A DNA stretch of 64,000 bases from positions 62,001 through 126,000 of the forward strand of contig JAKSYS010000052.1 in the NCBI GenBank assembly GCA_022925895.1, given 5' to 3'. Both the position numbers and the translations under genes were made by a program. Of this stretch, positions 1 to 10,490 are shown in pieces. Numbering within the stretch: position 1 is the first letter of the stretch; the number at the start of each line of letters is the position of its first letter. The stretch comes from Fragilaria crotonensis. Lineage: Eukaryota; Bacillariophyta; Fragilariophyceae; Fragilariales; Fragilariaceae. Below the pieces are notes generated by a model. That model saw only the letters and a program-made list of their open reading frames with translations, had not been told where the DNA came from and ran no database searches.

Positions 1-441
1 GTGACTGAGGGATTGCAGGAGGATGTGACACACTGTGCCTATCAACTCCACGAGCTTGGATACCACCTTTACGCCACCAAACAGACGGCCGAAATCTTGA
101 AGAAGAACCGCGTCCCTTGCACAATTGTTTCATATGCAACTGAGAAGGACAGCGAGCATCCGAACCCGTTGGACTTACTTCGCTCCAAGGAGATTGGACT
201 TGTCATTAACATTCCAAGTTATCAGTCCAAGAGACTCGAGGATAACTTCCAAATGAGAAGAACTGCCGTTGATTTCGGTGTGCCTCTTCTGACGAACATG
301 AATCTCGTCAAGGTCTTCACGGACGCTATCTACAAGCATAAGAGCGAGACGCTTCTTGGTCTTGAACCAGCTTCCTTGTTTGAACATTACAGCAAGGAAA
401 CCGATGCTGATGCCTGGACTAATCCATCTGAATTCCATTAA
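1..441 (+). CDS. Carbamoyl-phosphate synthase large subunit, C-terminal MGS-like domain (partial, 5' end outside window)
   Basis: The first 146 codons are the tail of a much larger protein. The reading frame is open from base 1, so the GTG at base 1 is not a start. The segment matches the MGS-like allosteric domain that ends carbamoyl-phosphate synthases: a GYxLYAT strand, a variable loop, DLVINIP-like GLVINIPS, then RRTAVDFGVPLLTN and a KVFTDAI helix. After the domain there is a short extension containing SLFEHYS, recalling the SLFHYRQYS tail of animal CPS I, the ammonia-using urea-cycle enzyme, rather than the pyrimidine-pathway CPS II, where aspartate transcarbamylase often follows. Diatoms are known to have a mitochondrial urea-cycle CPS; assigning this gene to that type is an inference from the tail. 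The stop is TAA at 439-441. The domain identity is secure; the paralogue is less so. Confidence 0.88.
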   Translation: MTEGLQEDVTHCAYQLHELGYHLYATKQTAEILKKNRVPCTIVSYATEKDSEHPNPLDLLRSKEIGLVINIPSYQSKRLEDNFQMRRTAVDFGVPLLTNMNLVKVFTDAIYKHKSETLLGLEPASLFEHYSKETDADAWTNPSEFH

Positions 442-795
442 GCTCTACGAGACGACGAGGCTGTCTTTTTCAGCTCCACTACTGACTCCGTATGCTCATT
501 CGCTCACCCCACGACATCGGAAAAAATGAGTACTCGGTGCTTAGAATATGCAATACATTTGAAACACTACATATATATAATAGATAAACTAAATAACGAT
601 CGGTTTACATCGCAATCAAGATCTGCTGTTAGCGCTCACTTTCTGCGCCAAGCTCGCCCGACGCTACGTAGGATGGGCGGCTCTTACACCGTACGACTGG
701 AAGGAATCGAGACAACCCGAGCTGTGAACCTCGCTTTCAACTTTCAGCACATAGTCATCTTGACCAGATCGCACCACCTGAAAAAGGAAAATCCA
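442..795. other. Convergent intergenic region
   Basis: This is the 3' flank of the carbamoyl-phosphate synthase gene and of the oppositely oriented exchanger gene. It contains a short AT-rich stretch with a TATATATAAT run near 570 but no convincing ORF or RNA gene. Confidence 0.5.
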
Positions 796-2892
796 TCAAT
801 CCAGTCCGAAGGCCTCCAAAGTGGCAACGAACAAGATACTCAAGGGGAAAATGGACAGAATGATGAACCCGTGCGATAAGTACATAACTTTTCTTTGGAC
901 CATCAATGCGATGATCAACTGAACAGAGACAATGGCAATCGTTTCGGCGGTGTACTGCCAAGCGAGCCCTCGAAAGAAGATGAGACCCATGAAGATCGAC
1001 AAGCAAAAAGTGTTGTTCATGGACGCAGCGCCCTCCAAGGCCGACAATGACACTGTAATGGTCTTTCTTGTCTTTTTCGCGGCATAGTATTGGGAGGCAA
1101 TCACTTCAGAAGCGTTACTGGCAAGTGGAGCGAGAATGAATGAAACATAAAATGGAGAAAGTCCAAGCCGATCTGCTATCTCCTGCATGACATCGACCAT
1201 AGGATCAGAGAACAAGATAACAAGGAGCGTTCCGACTGTCAGCATGCCCAATGCACGTTTCTTGATTGCTGTTTGCTGTTCTTCCGGTGATAAGTCTGTA
1301 AAATCTTCCGGAATGTCTTCGACTTCATCATCTTCGCCCTGCTCACCAAGAATGTTGGAGGCAATTTCTTCCTGTGCGCGATGGCCACCTTTCAGCTTGC
1401 GTATGCTCATCTTCGATAAAGTGTCATGCTCGTTGATGAAGACGTAACAAGCCCCGATGAACTCGTCGTACGAAATGAAGCCGTCGTTGTTGGTGTCAAA
1501 TCGGCCCATGAGTTCATTCATTTGCTCGTCAGCGATATCTTCGTGAAAATCTCGGAGGACTTGGGAACGGGAACGATGGTGTAAGCGACAATAAAGGACA
1601 AAAGTTGGTGACTACGCAAGAAAAAAGGAACTCACAAGTCTTAACTTCCTTGGCATCCAAGGTTCCGTTTTGATTCACGTCGTACTTGATGAAAGCTTCG
1701 CCCAAGACTTCTTTCAAGTAAGCCATAACCGATTCATCAGGAGCGCCGTTATCAGGAATAGATCCATACGCACCGCTTTGTGCCTTTTGTTCCAAGTTCT
1801 TCACATCAGCAGTGAGAGCTCCACTGAGAGAGACCCGGCCTTCCTGTAAAAGCTTCTTGACCACGGCAACACGTTTTCCCTTGTCTTCGCCGGCACGCGA
1901 GATTGAAACTTGCATGTACAAGTACGAAACAAAACCAATCAAGCAAATAACCAGACCAGCAAGTGCCCAAAATTTCTCTCCTTTAGCCAACACGTTGGAA
2001 GGTCCATGAATGAAGAATGCAGGCCCTTGGATGAGGAAATACGGAATCGTGGTCACCATCATGATCTTGGCTCCGTGGGAGACAGTGTCGGTGATTGCGA
2101 CGCCCGTGGATGAACGTTGAGCAATGACAGATCCCTTGGTCAGTTTTGGCTTCCCATTGTAGTTGAGGTTCCCATGGGAATCAATATCGACGCGACCGGC
2201 AACGACGGAAAGTCCCCACGGGATGGTGAGTAGCATAATAGTGGATCCAGCAAGGGCTCCTACGCCGACAGAAAGTGTTTCTTGCGCAGACTCGATATCA
2301 CCAAGACCGCTGAAAAGCATGATCGCTCCATCAGGAACAGCCCCAAGCAGGGGGAGGACCACCCCTCCAACCAATCCAGCCATCGAAGGAACGAGCATTA
2401 GGAGGTCAGAACCTTCAGAGATCAAATTGGATGCATAGTACAGAACGTATCCATAGGAAAGGAAGAGCCAGATCAGGCCAGTGGTTCCTACCTCGCTGGG
2501 ATCCTAATAAAGCAATGAAAGGCACAGAAGCATGCGAGTTAGTCACAGAGTAACGAACAAAGAATCGGTACAATCGGTTCCCCTTTGGTACAGTTGGTTG
2601 GAGGAAGACCGACGAAACCGCGATGCGGTCGTGACACGTTTTGACATTGATGCGCTTTCACAGCATCCTACCCCCGCACAATCTCAAATCCACGCAATTC
2701 ATATGCATAGGTGAACAATCTTCACAATAGTTGAAACTCACGATCTCAGGAAGGACCATTGTTTCAAAGGAAGGCAAAAAGTGATCCAAGATTCGCAACG
2801 CCAAATCCACAATCCACAACGGCAAAATGTTGTGCACACAGTTATTCACCACCTCGCAGCCAAGCCCTTGCAGCTTCGAGCATTGCCAGAAA
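796..2892 (-). CDS. EF-hand sodium/calcium exchanger-like cation antiporter (NCL type), 5' end uncertain
   Basis: A membrane cation/Ca2+ antiporter of the CaCA superfamily. Exons on the minus strand are about 2892-2742, 2503-1636 and 1550-796, joined by introns 2741-2504 (phase 0) and 1635-1551 (85 bp, phase 1), all GT-AG. Exon 2 carries the first alpha-repeat (GAVPDGAIMLFSGLG) and several membrane spans. A cytosolic loop follows with two canonical EF-hands, DVNQNGTLDAKE and DTNNDGFISYDE; the intron falls just after the first. The last exon holds the second alpha-repeat (APLASNASEVIAS) and the closing helices, ending in FGLD. Two EF-hands in the loop between alpha-repeats is the layout of plant NCL exchangers, which move Ca2+ against Na+ or H+ across endomembranes. 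The first listed exon (luminal, with paired cysteines and PLWIVDLALRILDHFLPSFE) is inferred from phase and lack of stops. The start codon and signal peptide exon were not found. Confidence 0.8.
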
Positions 2893-3546
2893 CTGTTATG
2901 TAGTATGGTATATCTGGTATGTGTACATATGCAATATGTAAAGGAGTGATAGGTATGATACTCTTCGTGGAATAGTTGGATACTCCGAGTACACATTACT
3001 CTACACTCTACACCGAAGAGAACTGAGAACTCTCTGAGTACACCTGCACGTGTAGTAGAGAAAACAGAGTATGACATACTCGAGAAATAGTACATTCTAC
3101 CAGACTTGTACCAGTAGAGCAGCTCTAATTCCACTTAGAGTCTACGGTATGACATTTATGTATGACATAAATGTCGCGTGTCTACGACTACATTTAGCCG
3201 TCTGTTTCTAGAAATGTAGTAGTATCATATTTGTGTCATTATTCCAGACAAAGTGAAGAAGATCGTAAAGATTCATCCATGACCGCATCATCGCCAATCT
3301 GCAGGTTCCTTGCATTTGCATTTTGCATGCTACTGCCGTACTCGGATCTACAGTACGTGTATATTCAGTACGTTTTGTGTTCAGTATACAGAGATTTACA
3401 TCCTACTACAGTACTACAGTATATAGTACATCACATCCCCTTCATTCAGGTTTTATACGGTCGATGTGTGGCAACTTTGGACTCCTACTTGTACTACACT
3501 CTAGAACGGTTACATTTCAGACTATGCTGATGGTATATGGTTATCA
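2893..3546. other. Intergenic or 5' region of the exchanger gene, with a perfect hairpin
   Basis: This must hold the missing 5' exon(s) and promoter of the exchanger gene, but I could not fix them. A perfect 10-bp inverted repeat, GACATTTATG / CATAAATGTC, with a 5-base loop lies at 3151-3175. The rest is rich in GTAC-type palindromes. Confidence 0.4.
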
Positions 3547-4410
3547 CTACAACAAAAGTGGAATTACCGCCTTTCTATTCCTCGGGTAGTCATCTTTGAA
3601 CTTCTCTTGATACCATTGGTGATGCGACAAACCACGCGGAATCAAATTGGATGCAGAGTAAATAACAAAGGCATATGCAGACAAATGGTTCACAGCAATA
3701 GCGAAGCCTAGCCACTCAACAATCTCACCAAAGTAGTGGGCGCCGGAAACCAATTCAAACGCTCCGCCATGAGGTATTTTGTATCCTGTTTCTCCGGGCT
3801 TTCGAAGGTTGCGCAAAATGGAATCAGAGTGGAAATTGACGCCAAAACCAACGAGGAAGATAGCTACACCAAAGACGAAGCGGAGCGAGGATGTATAGTG
3901 CGGAGGGTAAACTTGGAATTGACAAAGCCCCTGAGACTGTAAACTTCGGAACCAGTGAGACATTTCGACCACGAACTACTCATAGGTCGCAGTGAAAGGG
4001 ACTTACTACCCATTGAATGTGCAGAAAAGCATTGCACAGAATACGACAAGTAAAGGCATTGGTTTGCTTTTCTTCATTCGAAGCGGGTAGACAATAGCTC
4101 TGTTGATGTAATGTAGCACAAAAAGCGAAAGCAAGAACCCGTTTGCTCGCTTGAACGTTTTGCCATTCCGTTGTGACCAACAAATGGCTGCCCAGACAAC
4201 GTTTATGATCTCAAAAGTGAACCATGATAGCTGGGCAGGAAGAAGTGGACCGAGCCACCATTTGGATTTATCATTCTTGTCAGGAGCATGTTTTCCAAAA
4301 GGCGAATGGAATAAGAGGAGTGATATGAGTGTCGGAATTGAGCAAAGCATCATACCGTATGCGACCGACCTATGGAACACCCTCTCGTCATCAATCGAAT
4401 AACCGAACAT
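3547..4410 (-). CDS. 3-oxo-5-alpha-steroid 4-dehydrogenase-like reductase (SRD5A/DET2 family)
   Basis: A two-exon membrane reductase of 266 residues, the usual family length (about 255-270). Exon 1 is 4410-4007 and exon 2 is 3943-3547, with a 63-bp intron whose donor is GTAAGT. The splice creates FCTFNGYLQSQ, which lines up with FCTYNGYLQSR of mammalian SRD5A1, so the junction is well supported. The C-terminal half is diagnostic: FGVNFHSDSILRNLRKPGE, GYKIPHGG, YFGEIVEWLGFA, and the terminal HHQWYQEKFKDDYPRNRKAVIP, which in the family binds NADPH and closes the active site. Several hydrophobic spans indicate an ER membrane enzyme. The ATG at 4410 is chosen because an in-frame TGA lies shortly upstream. 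It probably reduces a sterol-type enone with NADPH; the natural substrate in diatoms is not shown by the sequence. Confidence 0.92.
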
Positions 4411-4877
4411 CCGCTTCAAACAGATTCAATCAATTTCACGAACAAATGACTTGAGATATGTCGAATACTACGAGAGGCGAGGCAAGGCTAGGCAAAGTTG
4501 GGAGATGGGAGTTAGAAGCGCCAATGCTTTTAATGACAACAATAGCGTTGCATTCGAGGTGAGGCATCGTCGCGGGATGATCGATCATCCCATCATCCCA
4601 CGTATCCAGAATCCCGAATCCCTCACGAATTGAGACGTAGCAGGGCACGAATCGGTGGAATTACCAGTACTGCAGTACCATTTACAAGTCGTACTTCAGT
4701 AGCGTGAGAGTTGAACCAAGTACTGTTACTGGTGATACAGTCGTGATGTCGTGACTTCGAGGACCCAGACACCCAGACCCGCCACACGCCCAGAGGATCT
4801 CTTCGATGGAAAGCGGAGAACACAGTTATTCGGTCTTGCTTTTGATTTGTTCAACAGTTAAGTGAAAGTGGCGCATC
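4411..4877. promoter_or_regulatory. Divergent promoter region between the 5-alpha-reductase and HEAT-repeat genes
   Basis: The two start codons face away from each other 467 bp apart, so both promoters must lie here. No TATA box stands out. The segment 4660-4735 contains several GTAC/AGTAC repeats and a CAGTACTGCAGTACC near-palindrome. The regulatory role is inferred from layout only. Confidence 0.4.
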
Positions 4878-7040
4878 ATGGACTTCTCCTCCCCTCAGCG
4901 CGCTCTCTCGTCACTGACTCGGCGACAACCTGTCATTGATGGCATGGTTGAGCTTTCTGATAAAATGAGGCAGAGTAACGAGGATTATGTCGAGGGCTGC
5001 CTCTCCTTGTTATCCCATTATACGTCTTCGGATCGATGGGAGCCTCTTGCTGTGGGTCTATATCTGGCTACCAATTTGTGCAACAAGAGCAATGGTGGAT
5101 CTGGAGTTTATACGTATGTGGAAGGTCCTCGTGTTCCTCTCATGGATGGAGAAGATGCATCGGATATGCTAGTTTCTCATGAAGAGTTGTTGCGCCTTGG
5201 GAAAGCATTGTTGGAGGCATCCACTACTCATTTAGAACATAAGGAGCCTCGTGTTCGGACTCTGGTTGCCAAGGCTGTTGGGGCTGTTATTGCTTTGAAG
5301 GAAGATTCACTCTTGGACGCAAAGAAACTCCTTCATGATTCAATCCTTAATTCTTTATACCACCACTTGGAAGCTGGTCGAGACGAAACAACTGCCAACT
5401 ACAGCAAGTCCTCGACTGGGGCTTTGGATGATACAACAGGGTGGAGAGCCTTGGAGACGAACTGGCAAGGCCTTGCCTCCTACGTGGCTGCTTCCGATTA
5501 CTTTGCTCACTTTACCCTGAGTCCTCAACTCCTCGAGGCTTGTGAATACTCTTGCATCAAGCACGTCAATCGCCACGTCCGCGCTGCCGGAATCGCTGTC
5601 TTGGAACAGTGGGTCACAGCCGCCAAGGACAACTACACCGATATGCTTCTCGATCCTTCCTCTCCTTTACGCCTTTCCATCGTCAAGGTTCTCAAGGTCA
5701 CACTCGCCGACAATTGGTCACAAGTTCGCATGGCTGCATCCGTCCTCTGTCGTGTCTTTTTCCAAGCCCTTCTCCAGCATCCACGGGAAGAATGGCACAC
5801 GGAAACCCTCTACCCTACACTGATTCCGCGCATGTGTTTGAATCGATTCTATCTCGCCCAGGGTGTCAAACTCTATTCACATGACACGTGGTTAATCTTG
5901 TTCGAGCACGGCGGCGGCGTCGATGCCGTAGCGCAGTGCGCTCCGGCGATCTGTCGCTACTACGTGCAAATGTGCGATGCCGACAACCACGCCGTTCGCG
6001 AAGCGGCATGCCAAGCGGTCGCAGAATTGGCGCTCAAACTCGGAACGTCTCCCAAACACGCTGATTCATTGGCACCCCACGTCCAGACCTTGTTGCAAGC
6101 GTTGCTCATGTGCTTTCACGATGAGAGTTGGCCCGTTCGAGATGAGGCCTGTTTGGCATGCGGTCGCTTTGTCCGAGCGTATCCTGAGGAGTCCTTGGCG
6201 GAATTGCCCATGCTCAAGGAAAAATGGTTTGAGCAATTAACCGATCAAATCTGGAGTGTCCGCGAGGATGCTGCAGTGGCGCTCGGGGATGCGATGCTGG
6301 CCTATCCAGATATGCAACGAGACGTATTGGATTTCTTGAAGTCAAACCTTTCGTCCGCGAAAGACCAGCCTGCCATGACCAAGGAGGACCACAAGAAGCA
6401 CCAGAATGACATTGATGCGCATTCCGAACAGCAGCTTTACTCTTGCGGTTCCCTCGCTCCCAAGTTGCGCAAGGGCGGTGCGGGTCGCATTGGCTGTGGC
6501 AATTGTGGGGTCTCCCGTCCCAAGGCACCGTGGGAAACAACTGATGGTTGCATTTATCTAATGCGCGAGCTGATTGGTACTACCGCAGAGGTGTCTCCCC
6601 CACCCGATGATATCTTGTTGCCTCTCATGCAACAAATGGCCGACGTGTGTCGCCTCAAGCATTTTCCGCATGCCGATGATATGCGCGCGACGCTTTTTCG
6701 TCAGTTACCAGTTATGGCGCGGGCTCTGGGCAAGCAGCGGTTCAAGACGTTGTATCTGCAAATGTTTATGGACGTATTGATGAATGCCATGGAATCGAAA
6801 ACTGAATCTGCACTCTCCCAGCATGCGGCGGGACAGTGCGCGGAAGAATTGGGCGAGCTTGTGGGGCCCAATATTTTCAGGGGACGATTGGATGAGTATC
6901 AGCAACGTGCCTATGACAAGGTCATGCAAGAGCGACGCAACCTGCCGCGTGGGCCTACCATGGCCCAGCCGTTTTTCGGTTCGCCCATGCCTGGTCCTGG
7001 AGGCATGATGCATCCTGGAGTCATGGGAGTTGGAGGATGA
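4878..7040 (+). CDS. HEAT/ARM-repeat protein of unknown function
   Basis: A single uninterrupted ORF of 720 residues. Most of it is amphipathic helix pairs of HEAT/ARM type, e.g. HVRAAGIAVLEQWV, WSQVRMAASVLCRVFF, HAVREAACQAVAELAL, WPVRDEACLACGRFV and WSVREDAAVALGDAML, spaced roughly 40-50 residues apart from about residue 110 to 490. A linker then contains GRIGCGNCGVSRPKAPWE, a small CxxC element. A further helical region follows, and the end is rich in Pro, Gly and Met (FFGSPMPGPGGMMHPG). No catalytic motif is visible, and no signal peptide or membrane span. HEAT proteins of this shape usually act as soluble scaffolds. The ATG at 4878 is the first in frame. I do not recognise an orthologue with a named function. 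Confidence 0.85.
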   Translation: MDFSSPQRALSSLTRRQPVIDGMVELSDKMRQSNEDYVEGCLSLLSHYTSSDRWEPLAVGLYLATNLCNKSNGGSGVYTYVEGPRVPLMDGEDASDMLVSHEELLRLGKALLEASTTHLEHKEPRVRTLVAKAVGAVIALKEDSLLDAKKLLHDSILNSLYHHLEAGRDETTANYSKSSTGALDDTTGWRALETNWQGLASYVAASDYFAHFTLSPQLLEACEYSCIKHVNRHVRAAGIAVLEQWVTAAKDNYTDMLLDPSSPLRLSIVKVLKVTLADNWSQVRMAASVLCRVFFQALLQHPREEWHTETLYPTLIPRMCLNRFYLAQGVKLYSHDTWLILFEHGGGVDAVAQCAPAICRYYVQMCDADNHAVREAACQAVAELALKLGTSPKHADSLAPHVQTLLQALLMCFHDESWPVRDEACLACGRFVRAYPEESLAELPMLKEKWFEQLTDQIWSVREDAAVALGDAMLAYPDMQRDVLDFLKSNLSSAKDQPAMTKEDHKKHQNDIDAHSEQQLYSCGSLAPKLRKGGAGRIGCGNCGVSRPKAPWETTDGCIYLMRELIGTTAEVSPPPDDILLPLMQQMADVCRLKHFPHADDMRATLFRQLPVMARALGKQRFKTLYLQMFMDVLMNAMESKTESALSQHAAGQCAEELGELVGPNIFRGRLDEYQQRAYDKVMQERRNLPRGPTMAQPFFGSPMPGPGGMMHPGVMGVGG

Positions 7041-7361
7041 TTGCAGCTAGGTTATTCGATGGGTGTTGTTGTTGGCGGCGTCCCGTGGGTTGGATTTAGC
7101 CATTCGTCACAACTACATAGTTTTTTTGAGGCGGACACAAATTTCAATCTAACACAAAACCAGAATCTGATTTGAGTATGAACGTATGAACGATACGGTG
7201 CGCAGTGCACTGTGTAGGATTGCAGTGATGGGGTGTCGCATTGGACAGAAACCAAGAATAATCTTGATTATACATGGACATCGAGTTTTTGGACTATTCG
7301 AAGGCAATTTTGATTCTACGAACTGTAAGCAATTTGGCCAAAAGCCACAGACGCCGCCCAC

Positions 7362-9926
7362 ATGCGTAACCCCCATAGGCGGCGTCCACGGCTCCACAGC
7401 ATTCACCAATCGAAATTCCTCAACCTGCCACCAACCACCGACAACCACTTGCTATCGTGCGATTCCGATGACCCATCGAAGATCTTGTTGCAACAGACAC
7501 ATTCATCTCATCACTACGTTCATCATCTTGCTCCATACAAGTGTCAGTTCCTTCGGTCTTGCTCCGCTCGAGCATTCCCTTCATTCCTTGTTGTTCCACG
7601 GAGTCCAGCCAGATACGCCTTCCGACACAGCTCAAGAGTCAGTCGTAGCGCTTCCATCCTTGCCATGTCAGCTGCAGCTCCGCGACCTCCAGTGGCTCAT
7701 CGAGAGGAAGATCGATTCGTGCTGGCGGGGAATGATCCAGCATCCAAGCTCCAACGTCAATCGGAGTCTTCGACAGAACCACTTTTGGATCCTCCAATAC
7801 CAGTTCACGATCCGTACGGTTGGATGAGAGACGAAAAGAGAGAAAACGAACAAGTTATCAATCACTTGCATGCCGAAAATGCTTACACCGAAGCCTTGAC
7901 CGGACACTTGAGCGGACTTCGCGAAACGCTCTACCAGGAAATGCTCGCTTCGATACAGGAAACCGACTACACCCTTCCTCGACCGCGCCAAGATTGGCTC
8001 TACTACTCTCGGACCTTTCAAGGAAAATCATACGCAGTCCACTGCCGTGCTCCTCGTTGCGATCATAAGACCTCACCAGTGGTCACCTGGGACAAGACTG
8101 CCGAGTCGCCTATTCTCGAGAACGAGCAAGTGCTCTTAGATATCAACCGACTTGCCGAAGGGAGATCGTACTGTTCGATGGGTACCATCAAGACATCACC
8201 CTCGCACAACCTGCTGGCCTATTCGGTAGACTTTACCGGCGGCGAAACCTGCGAAATGCACGTGATTGATCTAGTCTCCGGAGGGGTATCCGTCGACCAC
8301 GATCCCAAGTTGGAAATTTCGGATCAAATTGTCTGGGGTCGGGATGACACGACGCTCTTCTATTGCAAGATGGACGATGCGCATCGTCCCTTTCAAGTCT
8401 ACAAACGTGTTTTGGGCTCTGCCGAATCCGATGAATTGCTCTTTGAGGAACCCGATGATCTGTACTGGGTTGGAATTAGTAAATCCAGGGATGGTCGGTA
8501 CTTGTTCATTGAAACGTCCTCCAAGGAAACGTCCGAACATCACTACCTTGATTTGGACGACCCAACTGCCAAACTAGAGTGTGTTGCCAAAAAACGCAGT
8601 AAGGTTCTGTATGAAGTTGAGCATCGCTTAGGATACTGGTGGATTGCTACAAACGTTGGCCAGACACCTAATTTGCGACTCATGAAGGCACCTGCCAAAC
8701 CTAATTCGGAAGCCGACTGGGAGGATGTGACTCTTGCCAACAGTGCCGAAAAGCTCTTTGATGGAAGTTACGAGCGCTGTTTGGATGGGGTGGACGCCTT
8801 CAAAACTCATGTTGTTGCACAGGGTCGGGAGGGCGGTATTCCTCGAGTCTGGATCTTATCGATCGGGGACGACGATGAGGTAACGGGAATGGAGATGCTC
8901 CGATTTGAAGAGGAAGCTCACGATGTTGGTTTGGAAGGACACTATGAGTTTGAAACAGATTCGATTGTTGTGTCGTACGATTCCATGATCACCCCGCCGT
9001 CCAGCTTGGAGATTTCACTCGCGGATTCCTCGACTCGCAGGGTTCTCAAAACAAAAGCCGTGCCAGGCTATGACAAGGACATCTATGCATGTGAGCGCAC
9101 CACTGTGTTGGCACGTGATGGCGTTACCGAGATTCCAGTGTCGATGGTTTACCGCAAGGACTTAATGGAAAAGCATTTAGCGTCCGGTGATCCAGTTCAT
9201 ACCCATCTATATGGATATGGATCCTATGGAGCTTGTATGGAGGCTGATTTTGCCGCTACTCGCCTGACCTTGTTAAATCGGGGCATTGTCTTCGTGATTG
9301 CTCATGTACGAGGAGGAGCCGAAATGGGTCGCCAATGGTACGAGGAACCCAATGGCGCGAAGTACCTTTGCAAAAAGAATACTTTCAATGATTTTGTCGA
9401 CGTGGCGCGTTGGTTGATAGATGATAGGAAGATGACGTCTCCAGGCATGTTGTCATGCGAGGGTCGATCGGCCGGAGGACTTCTGATTGGAGCTTCTATC
9501 AATCAGGCACCTGAACTCTTTAAGATGGCTGTCTTGGGAGTCCCTTTTGTGGACGTTGTTCCAACCATGATCGATGCGTCGATTCCCCTTACCGCAGTTG
9601 AGTGGGAAGAATGGGGTTGTCCGAATGAAGCAAAATTCTTCAACTACATGATGGAATACTCTCCTATCAACAATGTCAAGAAAGGAGCCAAATATCCATC
9701 GTGCTTGCTCACCGGTGGTCTGCATGATCCACGCGTCCAGTTTTGGGAGCCATCCAAATTTGCTGCCGAGCTTCGTTACTCCCAAGGCGAGGGATCCGGT
9801 CCAGTGTGCGTCAAAATGGACATGGCTGCGGGTCATTTCTCTGCGAGCGATCGCTACAAGTATTACAAAGAATTGGCTTTTGATTATGCTTTCTTATTGG
9901 ATCAAGTTGGTCTCGCTGGCGAGTAG
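7362..9926 (+). CDS. Oligopeptidase B-like serine peptidase (prolyl oligopeptidase family S9A)
   Basis: The ORF is intron-free and encodes 854 residues from ATG 7362, or 753 from ATG 7665, the latter being near the usual length of oligopeptidase B. The core begins with the family's DPYGWMRDE motif, continues as a beta-propeller domain, and ends in an alpha/beta-hydrolase domain. The catalytic triad is visible: Ser in GRSAGG (codon at 9468), Asp in LHDPRVQFWEP (codon at 9726) and His in AAGHF (codon at 9834). The enzyme cleaves short peptides after basic residues in known members. The 101-residue leader before the second ATG is rich in Ser, Arg and His and poor in acidic residues, so it may be an organelle-targeting sequence or just 5' UTR; the sequence cannot decide. 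It is convergent with the gene at 10047-10490, with 120 bp between stops. Confidence 0.94.
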   Translation: MRNPHRRRPRLHSIHQSKFLNLPPTTDNHLLSCDSDDPSKILLQQTHSSHHYVHHLAPYKCQFLRSCSARAFPSFLVVPRSPARYAFRHSSRVSRSASILAMSAAAPRPPVAHREEDRFVLAGNDPASKLQRQSESSTEPLLDPPIPVHDPYGWMRDEKRENEQVINHLHAENAYTEALTGHLSGLRETLYQEMLASIQETDYTLPRPRQDWLYYSRTFQGKSYAVHCRAPRCDHKTSPVVTWDKTAESPILENEQVLLDINRLAEGRSYCSMGTIKTSPSHNLLAYSVDFTGGETCEMHVIDLVSGGVSVDHDPKLEISDQIVWGRDDTTLFYCKMDDAHRPFQVYKRVLGSAESDELLFEEPDDLYWVGISKSRDGRYLFIETSSKETSEHHYLDLDDPTAKLECVAKKRSKVLYEVEHRLGYWWIATNVGQTPNLRLMKAPAKPNSEADWEDVTLANSAEKLFDGSYERCLDGVDAFKTHVVAQGREGGIPRVWILSIGDDDEVTGMEMLRFEEEAHDVGLEGHYEFETDSIVVSYDSMITPPSSLEISLADSSTRRVLKTKAVPGYDKDIYACERTTVLARDGVTEIPVSMVYRKDLMEKHLASGDPVHTHLYGYGSYGACMEADFAATRLTLLNRGIVFVIAHVRGGAEMGRQWYEEPNGAKYLCKKNTFNDFVDVARWLIDDRKMTSPGMLSCEGRSAGGLLIGASINQAPELFKMAVLGVPFVDVVPTMIDASIPLTAVEWEEWGCPNEAKFFNYMMEYSPINNVKKGAKYPSCLLTGGLHDPRVQFWEPSKFAAELRYSQGEGSGPVCVKMDMAAGHFSASDRYKYYKELAFDYAFLLDQVGLAGE

Positions 9927-10046
9927 ATATGCTCTTCGCTATCTACGTCAAGCCACGGTGTAGGCGGCACAGTGAATATTGAATTCTAAAGCAGTGTAGG
10001 CTACACTAGATCGCTTCATCTGCTATACATTAGCTGCAAATTGATT

Positions 10047-10490
10047 TCATTCGTTGCAATCATCATTTCCAGTTTTCTGCTCGTTTGCCTCATGCTCCAG
10101 CAATGATGCTATCCTCAAACGTTCAGCAACTTTTTCTTCAAATTTGCGCACCGGACTCGCTCGACTAAAGAACGCCTCGGCCTCCAACATGGCTGAATCT
10201 TCCGCGGACAAGGCACCTGTGCCGTCCTTGTTCTTCATCTTTCCCTCACGCTTGAGTTTCGCAATTGTGGATCGAATTTCAGATTCTCGTTCCTGCTTGC
10301 GTCGTTCGTCTGACATTCCTGGTGCTGCGGATAGGGGATTCGTGTTCGATTTCGTTCGAACGGCGACGGAACTGGGAGAGAGAAAGGCAATTTGCGTGTG
10401 GAGGGATCTGGTACGACTCGCGTCAATCGCCGGAACGCCGAGCAAAAGGAATAGGACAATGCAGATGGCACGGGATTTGAGAGCTGTCAT
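10047..10490 (-). CDS. Small secreted or organelle-targeted hypothetical protein
   Basis: A 147-residue ORF starting at ATG 10490. The first about 25 residues form a textbook signal sequence (positive MTALKSR, hydrophobic CIVLFLLLGVPAI, then DAS), followed by an Arg/Ser-rich, acid-poor stretch (SRTRSLHTQIAFLSPSSVAV) that resembles a transit peptide. Signal plus transit peptide is how diatoms send nuclear proteins to the complex plastid, though the usual Phe directly after the cleavage site is not obvious. The mature part is highly charged and helical (DERRKQERESEIRSTIAKLKREG, then FFSRASPVRKFEEKVAERLRIASLLEHEA), likely coiled coil. No family recognised. Confidence 0.65.
   Translation of the reverse strand: MTALKSRAICIVLFLLLGVPAIDASRTRSLHTQIAFLSPSSVAVRTKSNTNPLSAAPGMSDERRKQERESEIRSTIAKLKREGKMKNKDGTGALSAEDSAMLEAEAFFSRASPVRKFEEKVAERLRIASLLEHEANEQKTGNDDCNE

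Noticed and set aside
2658-3134. 158-residue minus-strand ORF as an independent gene
   Set aside because: Only its 3' part (2892-2742) has protein character, and that splices in phase with the exchanger; the 5' part is spacer translation.
3282-3400. Plus-strand ORF with a signal-peptide-like start (CRFLAFAFCMLL)
   Set aside because: It is followed by low-complexity GTAC-rich translation with no protein character; the hydrophobic stretch is likely chance.
7186-7827. 213-residue ORF overlapping the start of oligopeptidase B
   Set aside because: It is in another frame from the clear peptidase and has no domain of its own; a shadow of the leader region.
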